A stretch of 64,000 bases of DNA from Pseudomonadales bacterium (GTDB lineage: Bacteria > Pseudomonadota > Gammaproteobacteria > Pseudomonadales > Pseudohongiellaceae). The position numbers were made by a program, and so were the translations under genes. The stretch is taken from positions 1-64,000 of the forward strand of contig JACKOJ010000007.1 of the NCBI GenBank assembly GCA_024234325.1, written 5' to 3'. Each line of letters opens with the position of its first letter. Positions within the stretch are counted from its first letter, which is position 1. Below the pieces are notes generated by a model. The model was not told the DNA's origin. It did not search any database and saw nothing but the letters and a program-made list of their open reading frames with translations. This document shows, piece after piece, positions 8,484 to 18,652 of this stretch.

Positions 8484-8921
8484 ATGTCCAATATCAACAA
8501 ATCGATTGTCATTGCTGTAATCGCCACTTTGATCGTCGGCGCCCCCGTGGTTCTGATCGATCTTCAACTTACCAACGTTCAACTGCTCATTGCGCTGTTT
8601 CTCGTGAGCCTTGCCTCTGCCATGTCGGCTGCCCAGCAGGGACAGAAAACACGCCGCAGCAACAGCAAAAAGCCCTCGCCACCACCGGCACGGTCGTCCT
8701 ATAACAAGGCACAACGTGAAAGTGGCAGCGTGAAATGGTTCAACGCCAGCAAGGGTTTCGGCTTCATCACACGGGACAGCGGGGATGACATCTTTGTCCA
8801 TTTCCGCTCGATTCGCGGAGAGGGTCACCGTGTGCTTCACGACGGGCAACGCGTCGAATTCGCCATCAGCGAAGGCGACAAGGGCCTGCAGGCAGAGGAT
8901 GTTGCGGCTGCCGGCAAATAG
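8484..8921 (+). CDS. Membrane-anchored cold-shock-domain protein
   Basis: A 145-residue protein joining two N-terminal membrane helices (about residues 6-26 and 31-48) to a basic, Ser/Pro-rich linker (residues 52-75) and a complete cold-shock domain. That domain has GSVKWFNASKGFGFI (RNP1) and DIFVHFRSI (RNP2), the aromatic residues that bind single-stranded nucleic acid. Cold-shock domains chaperone RNA. The membrane anchor suggests action on RNA near the inner membrane, or tethering of the domain. It stands alone between oppositely oriented genes and has its own promoter and structured leader. Function beyond nucleic-acid binding is unknown. Confidence 0.82.
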   Translation: MSNINKSIVIAVIATLIVGAPVVLIDLQLTNVQLLIALFLVSLASAMSAAQQGQKTRRSNSKKPSPPPARSSYNKAQRESGSVKWFNASKGFGFITRDSGDDIFVHFRSIRGEGHRVLHDGQRVEFAISEGDKGLQAEDVAAAGK

Positions 8922-8981
8922 GCAGATCCGCGCGACCAGATCACCGGCTGCCAGCTACCCGCCAAGGGAGCAGGCAGCCCG

Positions 8982-9209
8982 TTAATAATGCGGGGGACGC
9001 TCGTCCAGAGGGTTCCCGGTGGCGCCTTTTTCCGGAAGATTATCAAGAATATGCACCAGTTTGTCGCGGTGCATGTTCAGCTCGCGCTCGAGCGCATCAA
9101 TCTGCTGTTGCTGGCGCACAATCACCTCATTGAGTTCCCGTAACAGGTCCTCCTGGAAGGCAAACTGGGTTTGCAGCTCCACCAGTTGTGGGTCTGTGCT
9201 TCTGGTCAT
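8982..9209 (-). CDS. slyX: SlyX family protein
   Basis: A 75-residue protein, mostly one coiled coil (VELQTQFAFQEDLLRELNEVI then QQQQIDALERELNMHRDKL), ending in a proline-rich DERPPHY tail. Both are hallmarks of SlyX. Its function is unknown; in E. coli it lies beside slyD. I start it at the ATG at 9207-9209, because the reading frame open to 9353 would add 48 residues unlike the family. It is convergent with the cold-shock gene and divergent from the desaturase gene. Confidence 0.85.
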   Translation of the reverse strand: MTRSTDPQLVELQTQFAFQEDLLRELNEVIVRQQQQIDALERELNMHRDKLVHILDNLPEKGATGNPLDERPPHY

Positions 9210-9392
9210 GATCCTTGTCCTGCTAAGGGGCCGAGATAGCGGCCGACGGCTCCGGATTAGAACAGAAGGCAGCGTCCGGAGGCCAGCGAAGTTTCGCCCG
9301 CCAGCGTGATCATGCAATAATTCCGGGATTTCTGCTGTCCAATAGTGAACCAAACCGAATCAGCCGGCCGTTGCTGGCCGGGAGACATCTCC

Positions 9393-10541
9393 ATGCAAAA
9401 GCCACCAATCAACTGGACCAACACCCTTTTATTCACCCTGACGCCTCTGTTTGCCCTCACCCTCGTGCCCTATTACGGATTGACTCATGGCTACGATGCC
9501 TATGAGTGGGGCGTATTCATCGTGCTCATGGGCTTCTGTGGCATGTCCATCACCGCAGGCTACCATCGACTGTGGTCGCACAAGACCTACAAGGCCCACC
9601 CCGTCATCCGCTTCGTCTTCGCCCTCGGCGGTGCCTGCGCGCTGCAGAACGACGTGCTGCACTGGGCCTCGGATCACCGTCGCCACCATGCCCATGTGGA
9701 CAATGATGACAAAGACCCCTATTCCGCCGGGCGAGGCTTCTGGTTTTCCCACATGGGCTGGATTCTGCGCGAGTACGAAAGTGGCAAGGAGGACTTCTCC
9801 AACGTCAAGGACCTGCAACGTGACCCCATCGTACGCTGGCAGCACAAGCATTACCTGGCTCTCGTGCTGCTCATGAACATCGGCCTGCCCGCCCTGCTGG
9901 GCTATCTGCACGGTGATGTGATCGCAGGCATCCTGCTGGGTGGCCTGCTGCGTCTGGTCCTCAGCCAGCACGTGACCTGGCTGATCAACTCGATTGCCCA
10001 CATGTGGGGCCGCCAGACCTATTCCGACGCCAGCTCGGCGCGGGACAATCCCCTGCTGGCACTGGTGACCTACGGCGAGGGCTACCACAATTACCACCAC
10101 ACCTTTCAATGGGACTATCGCAATGGCATCAAGTGGTGGCACTACGATCCCACCAAATGGTTCATCCGCAGTTGTGCCTTCCTGGGTCTGGCCAGCGACC
10201 TGAAGCGCTGCTCCCCGATTGTGATCGAGAGTGCCCGCCTGGACATGCAGTATCGCCACGCAGCAGAAAAATATGCCTCACTGCGCAACGCCGACAAATG
10301 GCTGCAGCGGCTGGAAACCGAATACGAACAACTGAAGTCGAGCCTGCAGACATGGGCCCAGCACCGGCAGTCTTGGTACGAAGCCAAGTCGTCCGAACTG
10401 CACGAGAAGTGGTCGCACTGGGAACGCCTGCAACTGCGTGACAGCTACCGCGAGGCCAAATACAGACTCAAGCTCCAGCGTCAGCGCTGGCACGCATTGC
10501 TTGAAAACTTCTCCAGCATCGCGGCGGCCTCACCGGCCTGA
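9393..10541 (+). CDS. Acyl-CoA/acyl-lipid delta-9 fatty acid desaturase
   Basis: A 382-residue membrane di-iron desaturase. The three histidine boxes are present: HRLWSH, HRRHH and HNYHH, with the expected pairs of membrane helices between them. The last ~90 residues form a charged, tryptophan-rich coiled coil (LQRLETEYEQLKSSLQTW), as in many proteobacterial acyl-CoA desaturases. It introduces a double bond into saturated acyl chains and so adjusts membrane fluidity. Start ATG 9393 follows GGGAGA by 6 bases; an upstream ATG at 9345 has no such site. A cold-shock-domain gene lies 0.5 kb upstream, but on a separate transcript. Confidence 0.9.
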   Translation: MQKPPINWTNTLLFTLTPLFALTLVPYYGLTHGYDAYEWGVFIVLMGFCGMSITAGYHRLWSHKTYKAHPVIRFVFALGGACALQNDVLHWASDHRRHHAHVDNDDKDPYSAGRGFWFSHMGWILREYESGKEDFSNVKDLQRDPIVRWQHKHYLALVLLMNIGLPALLGYLHGDVIAGILLGGLLRLVLSQHVTWLINSIAHMWGRQTYSDASSARDNPLLALVTYGEGYHNYHHTFQWDYRNGIKWWHYDPTKWFIRSCAFLGLASDLKRCSPIVIESARLDMQYRHAAEKYASLRNADKWLQRLETEYEQLKSSLQTWAQHRQSWYEAKSSELHEKWSHWERLQLRDSYREAKYRLKLQRQRWHALLENFSSIAAASPA

Positions 10542-10562
10542 TCGCTGTAACAGGACATCTGC

Positions 10563-11060
10563 ATGAACATCAGAACCCTTGTATTAGGCACATTGCTCAG
10601 CTTCACAGGCATTCTTCCCGCCCAGGCAATTGAAGAGGGAGAACAGGCTCCTCTCTTCACCCTGCCGGATATTCAGGAAGGCAAACCGGACATTTCTCTG
10701 GAATCCCTGCGCGGCAAGACCGTGTATGTCGATTTCTGGGCCTCCTGGTGTGCGCCGTGTCTGCGCTCCATGCCGCTGATCAACGAACTCTATGCCAAAT
10801 ACAAAGATCGGGGGTTTGAAGTCGTTGCGATCAATGTGGACGACCCGATTGAAGACGGCCAGGAGTTTCTGCTGGACACCCCGCTGGACTATCTGATCGC
10901 GGCAGACACCGATAACGACGTACTGGAGGCCTTCGGCGTCACCGGCATGCCGACGTCCTTCCTGGTGGATCGTGACGGTGTGGTGCGCATGGTACACATG
11001 GGCTTTCGCGACGGCGATATTGCCGGCATCGAGGCAGCCATCTCTGCTCTGCTCGACTGA
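10563..11060 (+). CDS. Secreted TlpA-like thioredoxin-fold protein
   Basis: A 165-residue protein with a signal peptide (TLVLGTLLSFTGILPAQA), then a thioredoxin-like domain of the TlpA/ResA type. FWASWCAPCLRSMP carries the CxxC active site and GVTGMPTSFLVDRDG the cis-proline loop. These periplasmic oxidoreductases keep target cysteines reduced, for example in cytochrome c maturation. It follows the desaturase by 21 bases and is probably co-transcribed with it; the reason for that pairing is not clear. Confidence 0.88.
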   Translation: MNIRTLVLGTLLSFTGILPAQAIEEGEQAPLFTLPDIQEGKPDISLESLRGKTVYVDFWASWCAPCLRSMPLINELYAKYKDRGFEVVAINVDDPIEDGQEFLLDTPLDYLIAADTDNDVLEAFGVTGMPTSFLVDRDGVVRMVHMGFRDGDIAGIEAAISALLD

Positions 11061-11071
11061 AACCTTGCCCC

Positions 11072-12112
11072 TCAGGGATACAGGCGCAGCACCGGCTCGT
11101 CCAGTGCTGCCATCTGCTCCCGCAGTTCCAGCACGTGCTCGGCCCAGTATCGTTCGGTATTGAACCAGGGAAAACTCATGGGGAACGCCGGGTCCTGCCA
11201 GCGCCGTGCCAGCCAGGCACTGTAATGCATCATTCGCAGTGTGCGCAGCGCCTCCACCAGGTGCAACTCGGCGGGGTTGAAATCGAAGAATTCGTTGTAG
11301 CCGTCCACAATCTCCAGCAACTGCCCCTGCTTCTGATCCCGGTCGCCCGAGAGCATCATCCACAGGTCCTGAATGGCTGGCCCGGTCATGGTGTCATCGA
11401 AGTCGACGAAATGAGGGACGTCGTCCCGCCACAGCACATTGCCCGGATGACAGTCGCCGTGTATGCGCAACTGTTGCACCCTGCCATGGGCGGCAAAGAT
11501 TGACTGCAGGCGTGCAATCAGATCCCGTGTCAGGGTCTCGTACGCCGGCCGCAGGCTGGCCGGAATGAAATCGTTGGCCAGCAGAAACTCGCGGCTCTCA
11601 ACACCGAAGCGCTCCACACTCAGGGCCACCCGATGCTGAAAGGGCCTCGTGGCACCAATGGCATGCACGCGACCGATAAATCGGCCCATCACCAACAGGT
11701 TGTCGGGGTTGTCCAGCTCCGGCGCTCTGCCCGCCAGTCGCTCGAAAACCGCAAACTGGAACCCGTCGAACTCCTGCAGGGTCTGCCCGTTCTCCAGCAC
11801 CATGGGCGGCACTACCGGCACCTCCAGTGCCGCCAGCTCTGCAGTAAAGGCGTGCTCCTCCAGAATCTGTTCCCGTGTCCAGCGCTGGGGCCGGTAGAAC
11901 TTGACGATCAACGGAGCCGACGCTTCCACTCCCACCTGGTAGACCCGGTTCTCGTAGCTGTTCAGGGCCATGATGCGGGCATCGCTGACAATGCCGACAC
12001 TCTCCATGGCATCCAGCACCCGGTCAGGATTGAGCCGCTGGTAGGGGTGTGCAGAATCGTCAGGGGAGGGGCTGGTCAGGTCTGGTTCAGAATCGTGAAG
12101 GTTCGGGCTCAT
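11072..12112 (-). CDS. srkA: Stress response kinase A (YihE/SrkA family)
   Basis: A 346-residue protein of the aminoglycoside-phosphotransferase-like kinase fold. Visible motifs are NSYENRVYQVG and LIVKFYRP (nucleotide-binding lobe), then RIHGDCHPGNVLW (catalytic loop with Asp and Asn) and HFVDFDDTMTGPAIQDLWM (metal-binding DFD). SrkA is a Ser/Thr kinase that protects cells from stress-induced death; length and motifs match. Start is ATG 12110-12112, since the frame open to 12223 runs back into low-quality sequence. It is convergent with the TlpA-like gene and divergent from the aminotransferase. Confidence 0.9.
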   Translation of the reverse strand: MSPNLHDSEPDLTSPSPDDSAHPYQRLNPDRVLDAMESVGIVSDARIMALNSYENRVYQVGVEASAPLIVKFYRPQRWTREQILEEHAFTAELAALEVPVVPPMVLENGQTLQEFDGFQFAVFERLAGRAPELDNPDNLLVMGRFIGRVHAIGATRPFQHRVALSVERFGVESREFLLANDFIPASLRPAYETLTRDLIARLQSIFAAHGRVQQLRIHGDCHPGNVLWRDDVPHFVDFDDTMTGPAIQDLWMMLSGDRDQKQGQLLEIVDGYNEFFDFNPAELHLVEALRTLRMMHYSAWLARRWQDPAFPMSFPWFNTERYWAEHVLELREQMAALDEPVLRLYP

Positions 12113-12234
12113 GGAAACACAGGGGTCCGGATCGAGTTTGCGCCAAGTATACTGTAAAATGCCCGGGCCTGATGGGGTTCGCCACCCGCGCGAACTCCAG
12201 GCCCATCCACCCTGAACAGACAAGGAGCCCTTTC

Positions 12235-13527
12235 TTGAACGACCAGCAATTGCAGACCCGATATCAAGCCCTGCTTGACCAGTATCAGCAGATCAGTGCA
12301 CAGAAGCTGAATCTGGACCTGACCCGCGGCAAACCCAGCACGGCGCAATTGAACCTCAGCGACGCTCTCGACGGCATTCTGAAAGGGAACTACAAGTGTC
12401 AGGATGGCAGCGACAGCCGCAACTATGGCGGCATCATGGGCATTCCCGAAGCCCGTCAGTTCGCTGCTGATTATCTCGGCACCGTGCCAGCCCGCACCAT
12501 GGTCGGGGGCAACAGCAGTCTGCAGTTCATGTACCAGATCATTACCGGCGCCTTCTTCCTGGGCGTGCGCGGCGCGGAGTCTGCCTGGTCAGCCGAAGCA
12601 GGCAAGGCCGGTGGACAGGTCAAATTCCTGTGTCCGTCTCCCGGCTATGATCGCCACTTCGCCATCTGCGAGGCGCTGGGCATCGCCATGATCCCGGTAC
12701 GCATGAGCGCCGAGGGGCCGGATATGGACCAGGTGGAATCCCTGCTGAAACAGGATCCGCTGATCAAGGGCATCTGGTGCGTGCCCCAGTATTCCAACCC
12801 GGACGGGGTGGTGTACTCCGATGCCGTCGTCAAGCGCATGGCGGGCCTGGGCAAGATTGCCGGTGCCAACTTCCGCATCATGTGGGACAACGCCTATTCC
12901 GAGCACCACCTGGTGGACAACCCGCCCAGGCTCGCCAACATCCTCAGCCTGAGTGAAGAGGCCGGTACGCTGGACAACGTGATGGTGATCGGCTCCACCT
13001 CGAAGATTACCCACGCCGGCGCCGGCATCTCCTTTATCGCCAGCTCCGAGGCCAATCTGGAGAGCCTTGCCGCACAGCTCGGCATTGCCACGATTGGGCC
13101 GGACAAGATCAACCAGCTCCGCCACATGCACTTCCTCAAGGACATGCCGACGCTGCGCGCCCTGATGCAAGAACATCGTCGCATTCTGCAACCCAAGTTC
13201 GACGCTGTGCTCAAGGCGCTGGACGAAGGACTGGGCAACAAGACGGTGAACGGCGCCGCACTGGGAAGCTGGACCCGTCCCCAGGGAGGTTACTTCATCC
13301 TGTTCGATACCCAGCCTGGCCTGGCGGACAAAGTAGTGAAGCTGACCGCGGGTGCCGGTGTAAAACTGACCCCGGCAGGTTCAACCTACCCCTACCGCAA
13401 GGATCCGAACGACACCAACATCCGTCTGGCACCCTCCTTCCCGAGCGTTGCCGAAATCGAGGCCGCCATGCGTGTGTTTGTGCTGTGCGTGGAGTTGGCG
13501 ACGCTGGAAAAAGCACTCGCGCTGTAA
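12235..13527 (+). CDS. PLP-dependent aminotransferase, aspartate aminotransferase-like (PF12897 type)
   Basis: A 430-residue fold-type I aminotransferase. Visible features are LDLTRGKPS at the N-terminus, NYGGIMGIPEARQFAADYLG (substrate/PLP region), the WDNAYSEHHL Asp, and STSKITHAGAGISF, where Lys forms the internal aldimine. These match the atypical aspartate/alanine-glyoxylate aminotransferase family rather than classical AspC. The best start is TTG 12235, 8 bases after AAGGAG; no in-frame ATG sits nearby. The substrate is not certain. A GC-rich hairpin follows the stop codon. Confidence 0.82.
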   Translation: MNDQQLQTRYQALLDQYQQISAQKLNLDLTRGKPSTAQLNLSDALDGILKGNYKCQDGSDSRNYGGIMGIPEARQFAADYLGTVPARTMVGGNSSLQFMYQIITGAFFLGVRGAESAWSAEAGKAGGQVKFLCPSPGYDRHFAICEALGIAMIPVRMSAEGPDMDQVESLLKQDPLIKGIWCVPQYSNPDGVVYSDAVVKRMAGLGKIAGANFRIMWDNAYSEHHLVDNPPRLANILSLSEEAGTLDNVMVIGSTSKITHAGAGISFIASSEANLESLAAQLGIATIGPDKINQLRHMHFLKDMPTLRALMQEHRRILQPKFDAVLKALDEGLGNKTVNGAALGSWTRPQGGYFILFDTQPGLADKVVKLTAGAGVKLTPAGSTYPYRKDPNDTNIRLAPSFPSVAEIEAAMRVFVLCVELATLEKALAL

Positions 13528-13540
13528 GGAACCGGGCAAC

Positions 13541-13564
13541 GCGGTCGGCAATCACGCCGACCGC
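13541..13564. terminator. Hairpin between convergent genes
   Basis: GCGGTCGGC and GCCGACCGC form a perfect 9-base-pair stem with a 6-base loop. It sits 14 bases after the aminotransferase stop and 10 bases from the DUF1820 stop, so it could end both transcripts. No long T-run follows, so efficiency is uncertain. Confidence 0.55.
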
Positions 13565-13573
13565 ATCTTGCGC

Positions 13574-13915
13574 TTATTCGGACTGCTGGGTGTCAGGCGT
13601 GTTGCGGGCAACCAGGAAAGGCGCCGGAAACGGCGTGATGTTGTCGCCGTTGGAGATCTTGCTGACGCCGCCCTTCTCCACCTCATCAATGCGCACAATC
13701 GCCTGCAGGGGGATAAAGCTGCGTTTCACGTCCTGAAACTCCGCCTTGAGCTTCTCTTCGCTGGGATCGACGACGACATGACGCTCGTCGAAAATAAAAT
13801 CCTCTACCTCGATGAAGCCGTAAAGCTCGCTCTGATACACCTGTTTGGCGAAGACTTCGTAGACTTTGCCCTTGTTGAGGAAGGTAATGCGGTAGATTTC
13901 AGGGGGTATGGCCAT
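13574..13915 (-). CDS. DUF1820 family protein
   Basis: A 113-residue soluble protein beginning MAIPPEIYRITFLNKGKVYEV, with GFIEVEDFIFDE and a late FIPLQAIVRIDEVEKGG segment. It matches the DUF1820 family found next to miaB in Pseudomonas. It is rich in beta-strands and has no catalytic motif; the function is unknown. The ATG at 13913-13915 is chosen because it gives the family's usual start; a reading from 13948 adds 11 residues. It is divergent from miaB, with about 230 bases between. Confidence 0.8.
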   Translation of the reverse strand: MAIPPEIYRITFLNKGKVYEVFAKQVYQSELYGFIEVEDFIFDERHVVVDPSEEKLKAEFQDVKRSFIPLQAIVRIDEVEKGGVSKISNGDNITPFPAPFLVARNTPDTQQSE

Positions 13916-14146
13916 GCATGCACTCTCTTGAACGGTGACACTCCGCAATATCCGGCCTCTTCAACGATTTTCAAGAGGCGCGCCTGGGGTCACGCGGAGC
14001 AGGTGCCCAGTTTACCGCAATTGCCGCGCACGCACCCGTGTTAATTTGTGCCACCAATTGCGGTGGATGCGCGCTCATCGGCATGCTGCTACAATCCGCC
14101 GTTCGATTTTCGCCGCCGCAGCGGCTGACCGCAGACGAATGGGATC

Positions 14147-15532
14147 ATGAGCACGACAGACATCCACACAGCACACACCCCCTTGCCGACAGACGCCTCA
14201 GCAGAGGCTTCTCCGGTTAAAAAGGTCTATATCAAGACCCATGGCTGCCAGATGAACGAATACGATTCCTCACGCATGCTGGATATGCTGCGGGAGTCCC
14301 ATCGCGCCGAACTGGTGGAAACCCCGGAAGAGGCGGATCTGCTGCTGCTCAACACCTGCTCGATCCGTGAGAAAGCGCAGGAAAAGGTCTTCCACCAGCT
14401 CGGCCGCTGGCGCAGCCTGAAACAGGCCAAACCCGGCGTACAGATCGCCGTTGGCGGCTGTGTCGCCAGCCAGGAAGGCGCCGCCATTGGCAAACGCGCA
14501 CCCTATGTGGATGTGGTCTTCGGTCCTCAGACCCTGCACAAATTGCCGCAGATGCTGCAGGCTGCCAGCGGCAAGGACACTGTCGTCGACATCAGCTTTC
14601 CCGAGATTGAAAAATTCGACCGCCTGCCGGAACCGCGCGTGGATGGCTGCGAGGCCTTCCTGACCGTCATGGAAGGCTGCAGCAAATACTGCTCCTTCTG
14701 CGTGGTGCCCTACACCCGCGGCGAGGAAGTCAGTCGCCCCCTGGACGATATCCTGGCCGAGGCAGTACACCTGTCCGCACAGGGCGTGCGCGAGATCAAT
14801 CTGCTGGGCCAGAACGTCAACGCCTACCGTGGCCTGAGCCACGAGGGCAATATCACCGACCTGGCCACCCTGATTCAGTACATTGCAGCCATCGACGGCA
14901 TCGACCGCATTCGTTTCACCACGTCGCATCCGACGGAGTTCTCACCTTCCCTGATCGAGGTGTACCGCCACGTTCCCGCGCTGGTGGACCATCTGCATCT
15001 GCCGGTGCAGAGCGGCTCCGACCGCATCCTGGCGGCCATGAAGCGCGGGCACACGGTGCTCGAATACAAGTCCATCATCCGCAAGCTGCGGGCAATCCGC
15101 CCCAACATCAGCCTGTCTTCGGACTTCATTGTCGGCTTCCCGGGCGAAACCCAGAAGGACTTCGAGGACACCATGAACCTGATCATCGAGATCGGTTACG
15201 ACCACTCCTTCAGCTTCATCTATAGCGCACGGCCGGGAACCCCTGCGGCGGACCTGCCGGACAACACCTCGGAGCAGGAGAAAAAGCACCGTCTGACCAT
15301 TCTGCAGGCGCAGATCAATCAGCAGGCCCAGGCCATCAGCCAGGCCATGGTGGGCAGCACGCAGCGCATTCTCGTGACCGGCCCCTCCAAGAAGGATCCG
15401 GGCGACCTGCAGGGCCGCACCGAGAACAACCGGGTGGTGAACTTCAAGTGCGACGACGCCCGCCTCGTCGGTCAGTTTGTCGATGTGCGCATCGTGACTG
15501 CCTACCCCAACTCCCTGTATGGCAGCCTGTAA
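14147..15532 (+). CDS. miaB: tRNA-2-methylthio-N6-dimethylallyladenosine synthase MiaB
   Basis: A 461-residue radical-SAM methylthiotransferase. The N-terminal domain has KTHGCQMNEYDS and NTCSIREKA with cysteines for the auxiliary Fe-S cluster. The radical-SAM motif is MEGCSKYCSFCVVPYTRG. A TRAM domain closes the protein (ILVTGPSKKDPGDLQGRTENN). MiaB adds the methylthio group to i6A37 in tRNAs reading UNN codons. It heads the miaB-ybeZ-ybeY-ybeX series, with 117 bases before ybeZ. The first ~24 residues are a non-conserved extension. Confidence 0.96.
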   Translation: MSTTDIHTAHTPLPTDASAEASPVKKVYIKTHGCQMNEYDSSRMLDMLRESHRAELVETPEEADLLLLNTCSIREKAQEKVFHQLGRWRSLKQAKPGVQIAVGGCVASQEGAAIGKRAPYVDVVFGPQTLHKLPQMLQAASGKDTVVDISFPEIEKFDRLPEPRVDGCEAFLTVMEGCSKYCSFCVVPYTRGEEVSRPLDDILAEAVHLSAQGVREINLLGQNVNAYRGLSHEGNITDLATLIQYIAAIDGIDRIRFTTSHPTEFSPSLIEVYRHVPALVDHLHLPVQSGSDRILAAMKRGHTVLEYKSIIRKLRAIRPNISLSSDFIVGFPGETQKDFEDTMNLIIEIGYDHSFSFIYSARPGTPAADLPDNTSEQEKKHRLTILQAQINQQAQAISQAMVGSTQRILVTGPSKKDPGDLQGRTENNRVVNFKCDDARLVGQFVDVRIVTAYPNSLYGSL

Positions 15533-15649
15533 GCCAGCACCGTCCCGGAAGACTCACAGACAGAGGCTGACAAACAGGGGCTTACAGACACGGATTGGCT
15601 GTTATACTAAGGGCCGTCGCATCCTGCAGGAGGTTCACAAACTGTCTTA

Positions 15650-16685
<1,036 letters not shown>

Positions 16686-16702
<17 letters not shown>

Positions 16703-17183
16703 TCTGGAAAATGGCTGCCCGGAGCAGCCCGGCGTGCCTGACGAAGCCGCTTTCAGCCTGTGGCTCGACACTGCACTGTCTGCCATCGCCTCTGCGCAGA
16801 CAGACAAACCTTTCCAGGTCGGCATTCGCATCGTGCCGGAAGACGAATCCGCCCGGCTCAATCACCATTACCGTCACAAGGACAAAGCGACCAATGTGTT
16901 GTCCTTCCGCCCGGAGCTTCCCGTCGCAGTGCTCGATATGCTGGAGGAAACCCCGCTGGGTGACCTGGCCATCTGTGCGGCGGTAGTGCAGCGCGAGGCA
17001 CAGGAACAGGGCAAGCCGGAACAGGCCCACTGGGCGCATATGACTCTTCATGGCCTGCTGCACCTGCTGGGATATGACCACGAAGACGCGCAGGAGGCAG
17101 ACGAGATGGAAGCGCTGGAGCGCAAGATTCTGGCCTCGCTGGGCATCGCCGATCCCTACGAAAGCGAGCGGCTTGCCGTATGA
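16686..17183 (+). CDS. ybeY: Endoribonuclease YbeY
   Basis: A 165-residue metal-dependent endoribonuclease. The UPF0054 motif HGLLHLLGYDHE supplies the three His zinc ligands, and the upstream KATNVLSFRPE segment is also conserved. YbeY matures the 16S rRNA 3' end and takes part in 70S quality control. It overlaps ybeZ and precedes ybeX by 63 bases, the classic gene order. Confidence 0.95.
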
Positions 17184-17246
17184 AGCACGCAACATCCCCT
17201 ATCGACAGACACATGCCCCCATCGACAACAGGAGCCGCTTGCCGCC

Positions 17247-18119
17247 ATGGCTGACGAGCATATCAGTCCCGACCCCAGGCCACGTTCCTGGATCGACAGA
17301 ATCGCACAGATTTTCTCGGACGAACCGACCGACACCAAGAGCCTGCTGGAACTGCTGCGCAATGCCGAGCAGGACAATGTGCTGGACACCGATGCACTGT
17401 CCATCATCGAGGGCGCCCTGCAGGTCTCCAATATGCAGGTGCGCGAGATCATGATTCCCCGCCCGCAGGTGGTGTCCGTGTCGGCGCGCAATACCCTGGA
17501 AGAAGTGCTGGACACCGTGATCAAGGTGTCCCATTCCCGCTTCCCGATCCTCGCTGAAAACTCCGACTCCGTCATCGGCATTCTGCTGGCCAAGGATCTG
17601 CTGCGTTTTGCCGTGCAACAGGATGCCGATGCCTTCGATCTCAAGGCCATCATGCGCCCGGCCACCTTCGTGCCGGAGAGCAAACGCCTGAACGTGCTCC
17701 TGCGCGAATTCCGTGAGAACCGTCATCACATGGCCATCGTCATCGACGAGTACGGCAGCCCCTGCGGCGTCGTTACCATCGAAGATGTGCTGGAACAGAT
17801 TGTTGGTGAGATCGACGATGAATACGACGTGGACGATGAGAGCTATATCAAGAAGGTCGACAGCAAGTCGCACATCGTCAAGGCGCTGACACCGATTGCC
17901 GATTTCAATGAACACTTCGGCAGTGAATTTGACGATCACGAAGTCGACACCATTGGCGGACTGGTGCTGCAGCACCTCAACCATATCCCCGAGCGCGACG
18001 AGACCGCCATCATCGGCAACTTCCAGTTCACGGTGCTCAATGCCGACAGTCGGCAGATCCGTCTGCTCCGGGTTCAGGCCGCACCGGCTGGTGAAACCCC
18101 AGAATCCCCATCGACCTGA
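17247..18119 (+). CDS. ybeX: HlyC/CorC family CBS-domain protein YbeX (CorC)
   Basis: A 290-residue cytoplasmic protein with a CBS-domain pair: VREIMIPRPQVVSVSARN, FPILAENSDSVIGILLAKDLL, then HHMAIVIDEYGSPCGVVTIED. A C-terminal CorC_HlyC domain follows (GGLVLQHLNHIPERDE). In E. coli it is linked to Mg2+/Co2+ efflux and to ribosome metabolism. The gene normally followed by lnt (apolipoprotein N-acyltransferase) is here followed directly by lptE after 20 bases. Confidence 0.93.
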   Translation: MADEHISPDPRPRSWIDRIAQIFSDEPTDTKSLLELLRNAEQDNVLDTDALSIIEGALQVSNMQVREIMIPRPQVVSVSARNTLEEVLDTVIKVSHSRFPILAENSDSVIGILLAKDLLRFAVQQDADAFDLKAIMRPATFVPESKRLNVLLREFRENRHHMAIVIDEYGSPCGVVTIEDVLEQIVGEIDDEYDVDDESYIKKVDSKSHIVKALTPIADFNEHFGSEFDDHEVDTIGGLVLQHLNHIPERDETAIIGNFQFTVLNADSRQIRLLRVQAAPAGETPESPST

Positions 18120-18139
18120 ACCCAGCCCGGGAACCCTCT

Positions 18140-18643
18140 ATGCGACACATGATCCGGATTGCCAGCCTCCTCGTTCTTGCTCTGCTGCTCACCGGCTGTG
18201 GCTTTGCCCTGCGCGGCAGCGAGCGCCCCGCTCCGCCCCCCGGAGCCGACACGGTCTTCATTCGCTCCGCGCAGGAAAACAGTCCCCTGAGCCAGAGCGT
18301 GCAGACAGCGCTGCAGGCGCAGCAACTGCGTATCGTGCCGGATGCCGCGCAGGCCACCTATGTGCTGCAGATCGGAGCGGAGGAATTCGACACCCGGGCG
18401 GCCACCGTCAACGGGCGTGCCCGCGCCGCCGAATACCGCTACCTGCTCAGCGCCGAAGTCTCGCTGACACAGGGGGAGACCACCCTGTTGGCCCCGGAGC
18501 GCATCCTGGTGGAGAACCAGTTGTTCTTCGACAGCTACAACACCGCCGGCAGCATCCAGGAAGAAGACCTGGTGCGCCAGGAAATGCGCCAGCAGTTTGC
18601 CCAGCAGTTGCTCAGCCGGCTGCGCGCACTGGCTGCGCAGTGA
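18140..18643 (+). CDS. lptE: LPS-assembly lipoprotein LptE
   Basis: A 167-residue lipoprotein. Signal peptide II with lipobox LTGCGF is followed by ALRGSE, the typical LptE beginning. LptE plugs the LptD barrel in the outer membrane and helps deliver lipopolysaccharide to the surface. The position before holA is the expected order, but the usual upstream neighbour leuS is missing. Its stop lies 9 bases before holA. Confidence 0.9.
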   Translation: MRHMIRIASLLVLALLLTGCGFALRGSERPAPPPGADTVFIRSAQENSPLSQSVQTALQAQQLRIVPDAAQATYVLQIGAEEFDTRAATVNGRARAAEYRYLLSAEVSLTQGETTLLAPERILVENQLFFDSYNTAGSIQEEDLVRQEMRQQFAQQLLSRLRALAAQ

Positions 18644-18652
18644 GGACTCCGC

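Noticed and set aside
8184..8849. Reverse-strand frame of 221 residues over the cold-shock gene
   Set aside because: It lies opposite a gene with clear cold-shock motifs and shows no family features itself.
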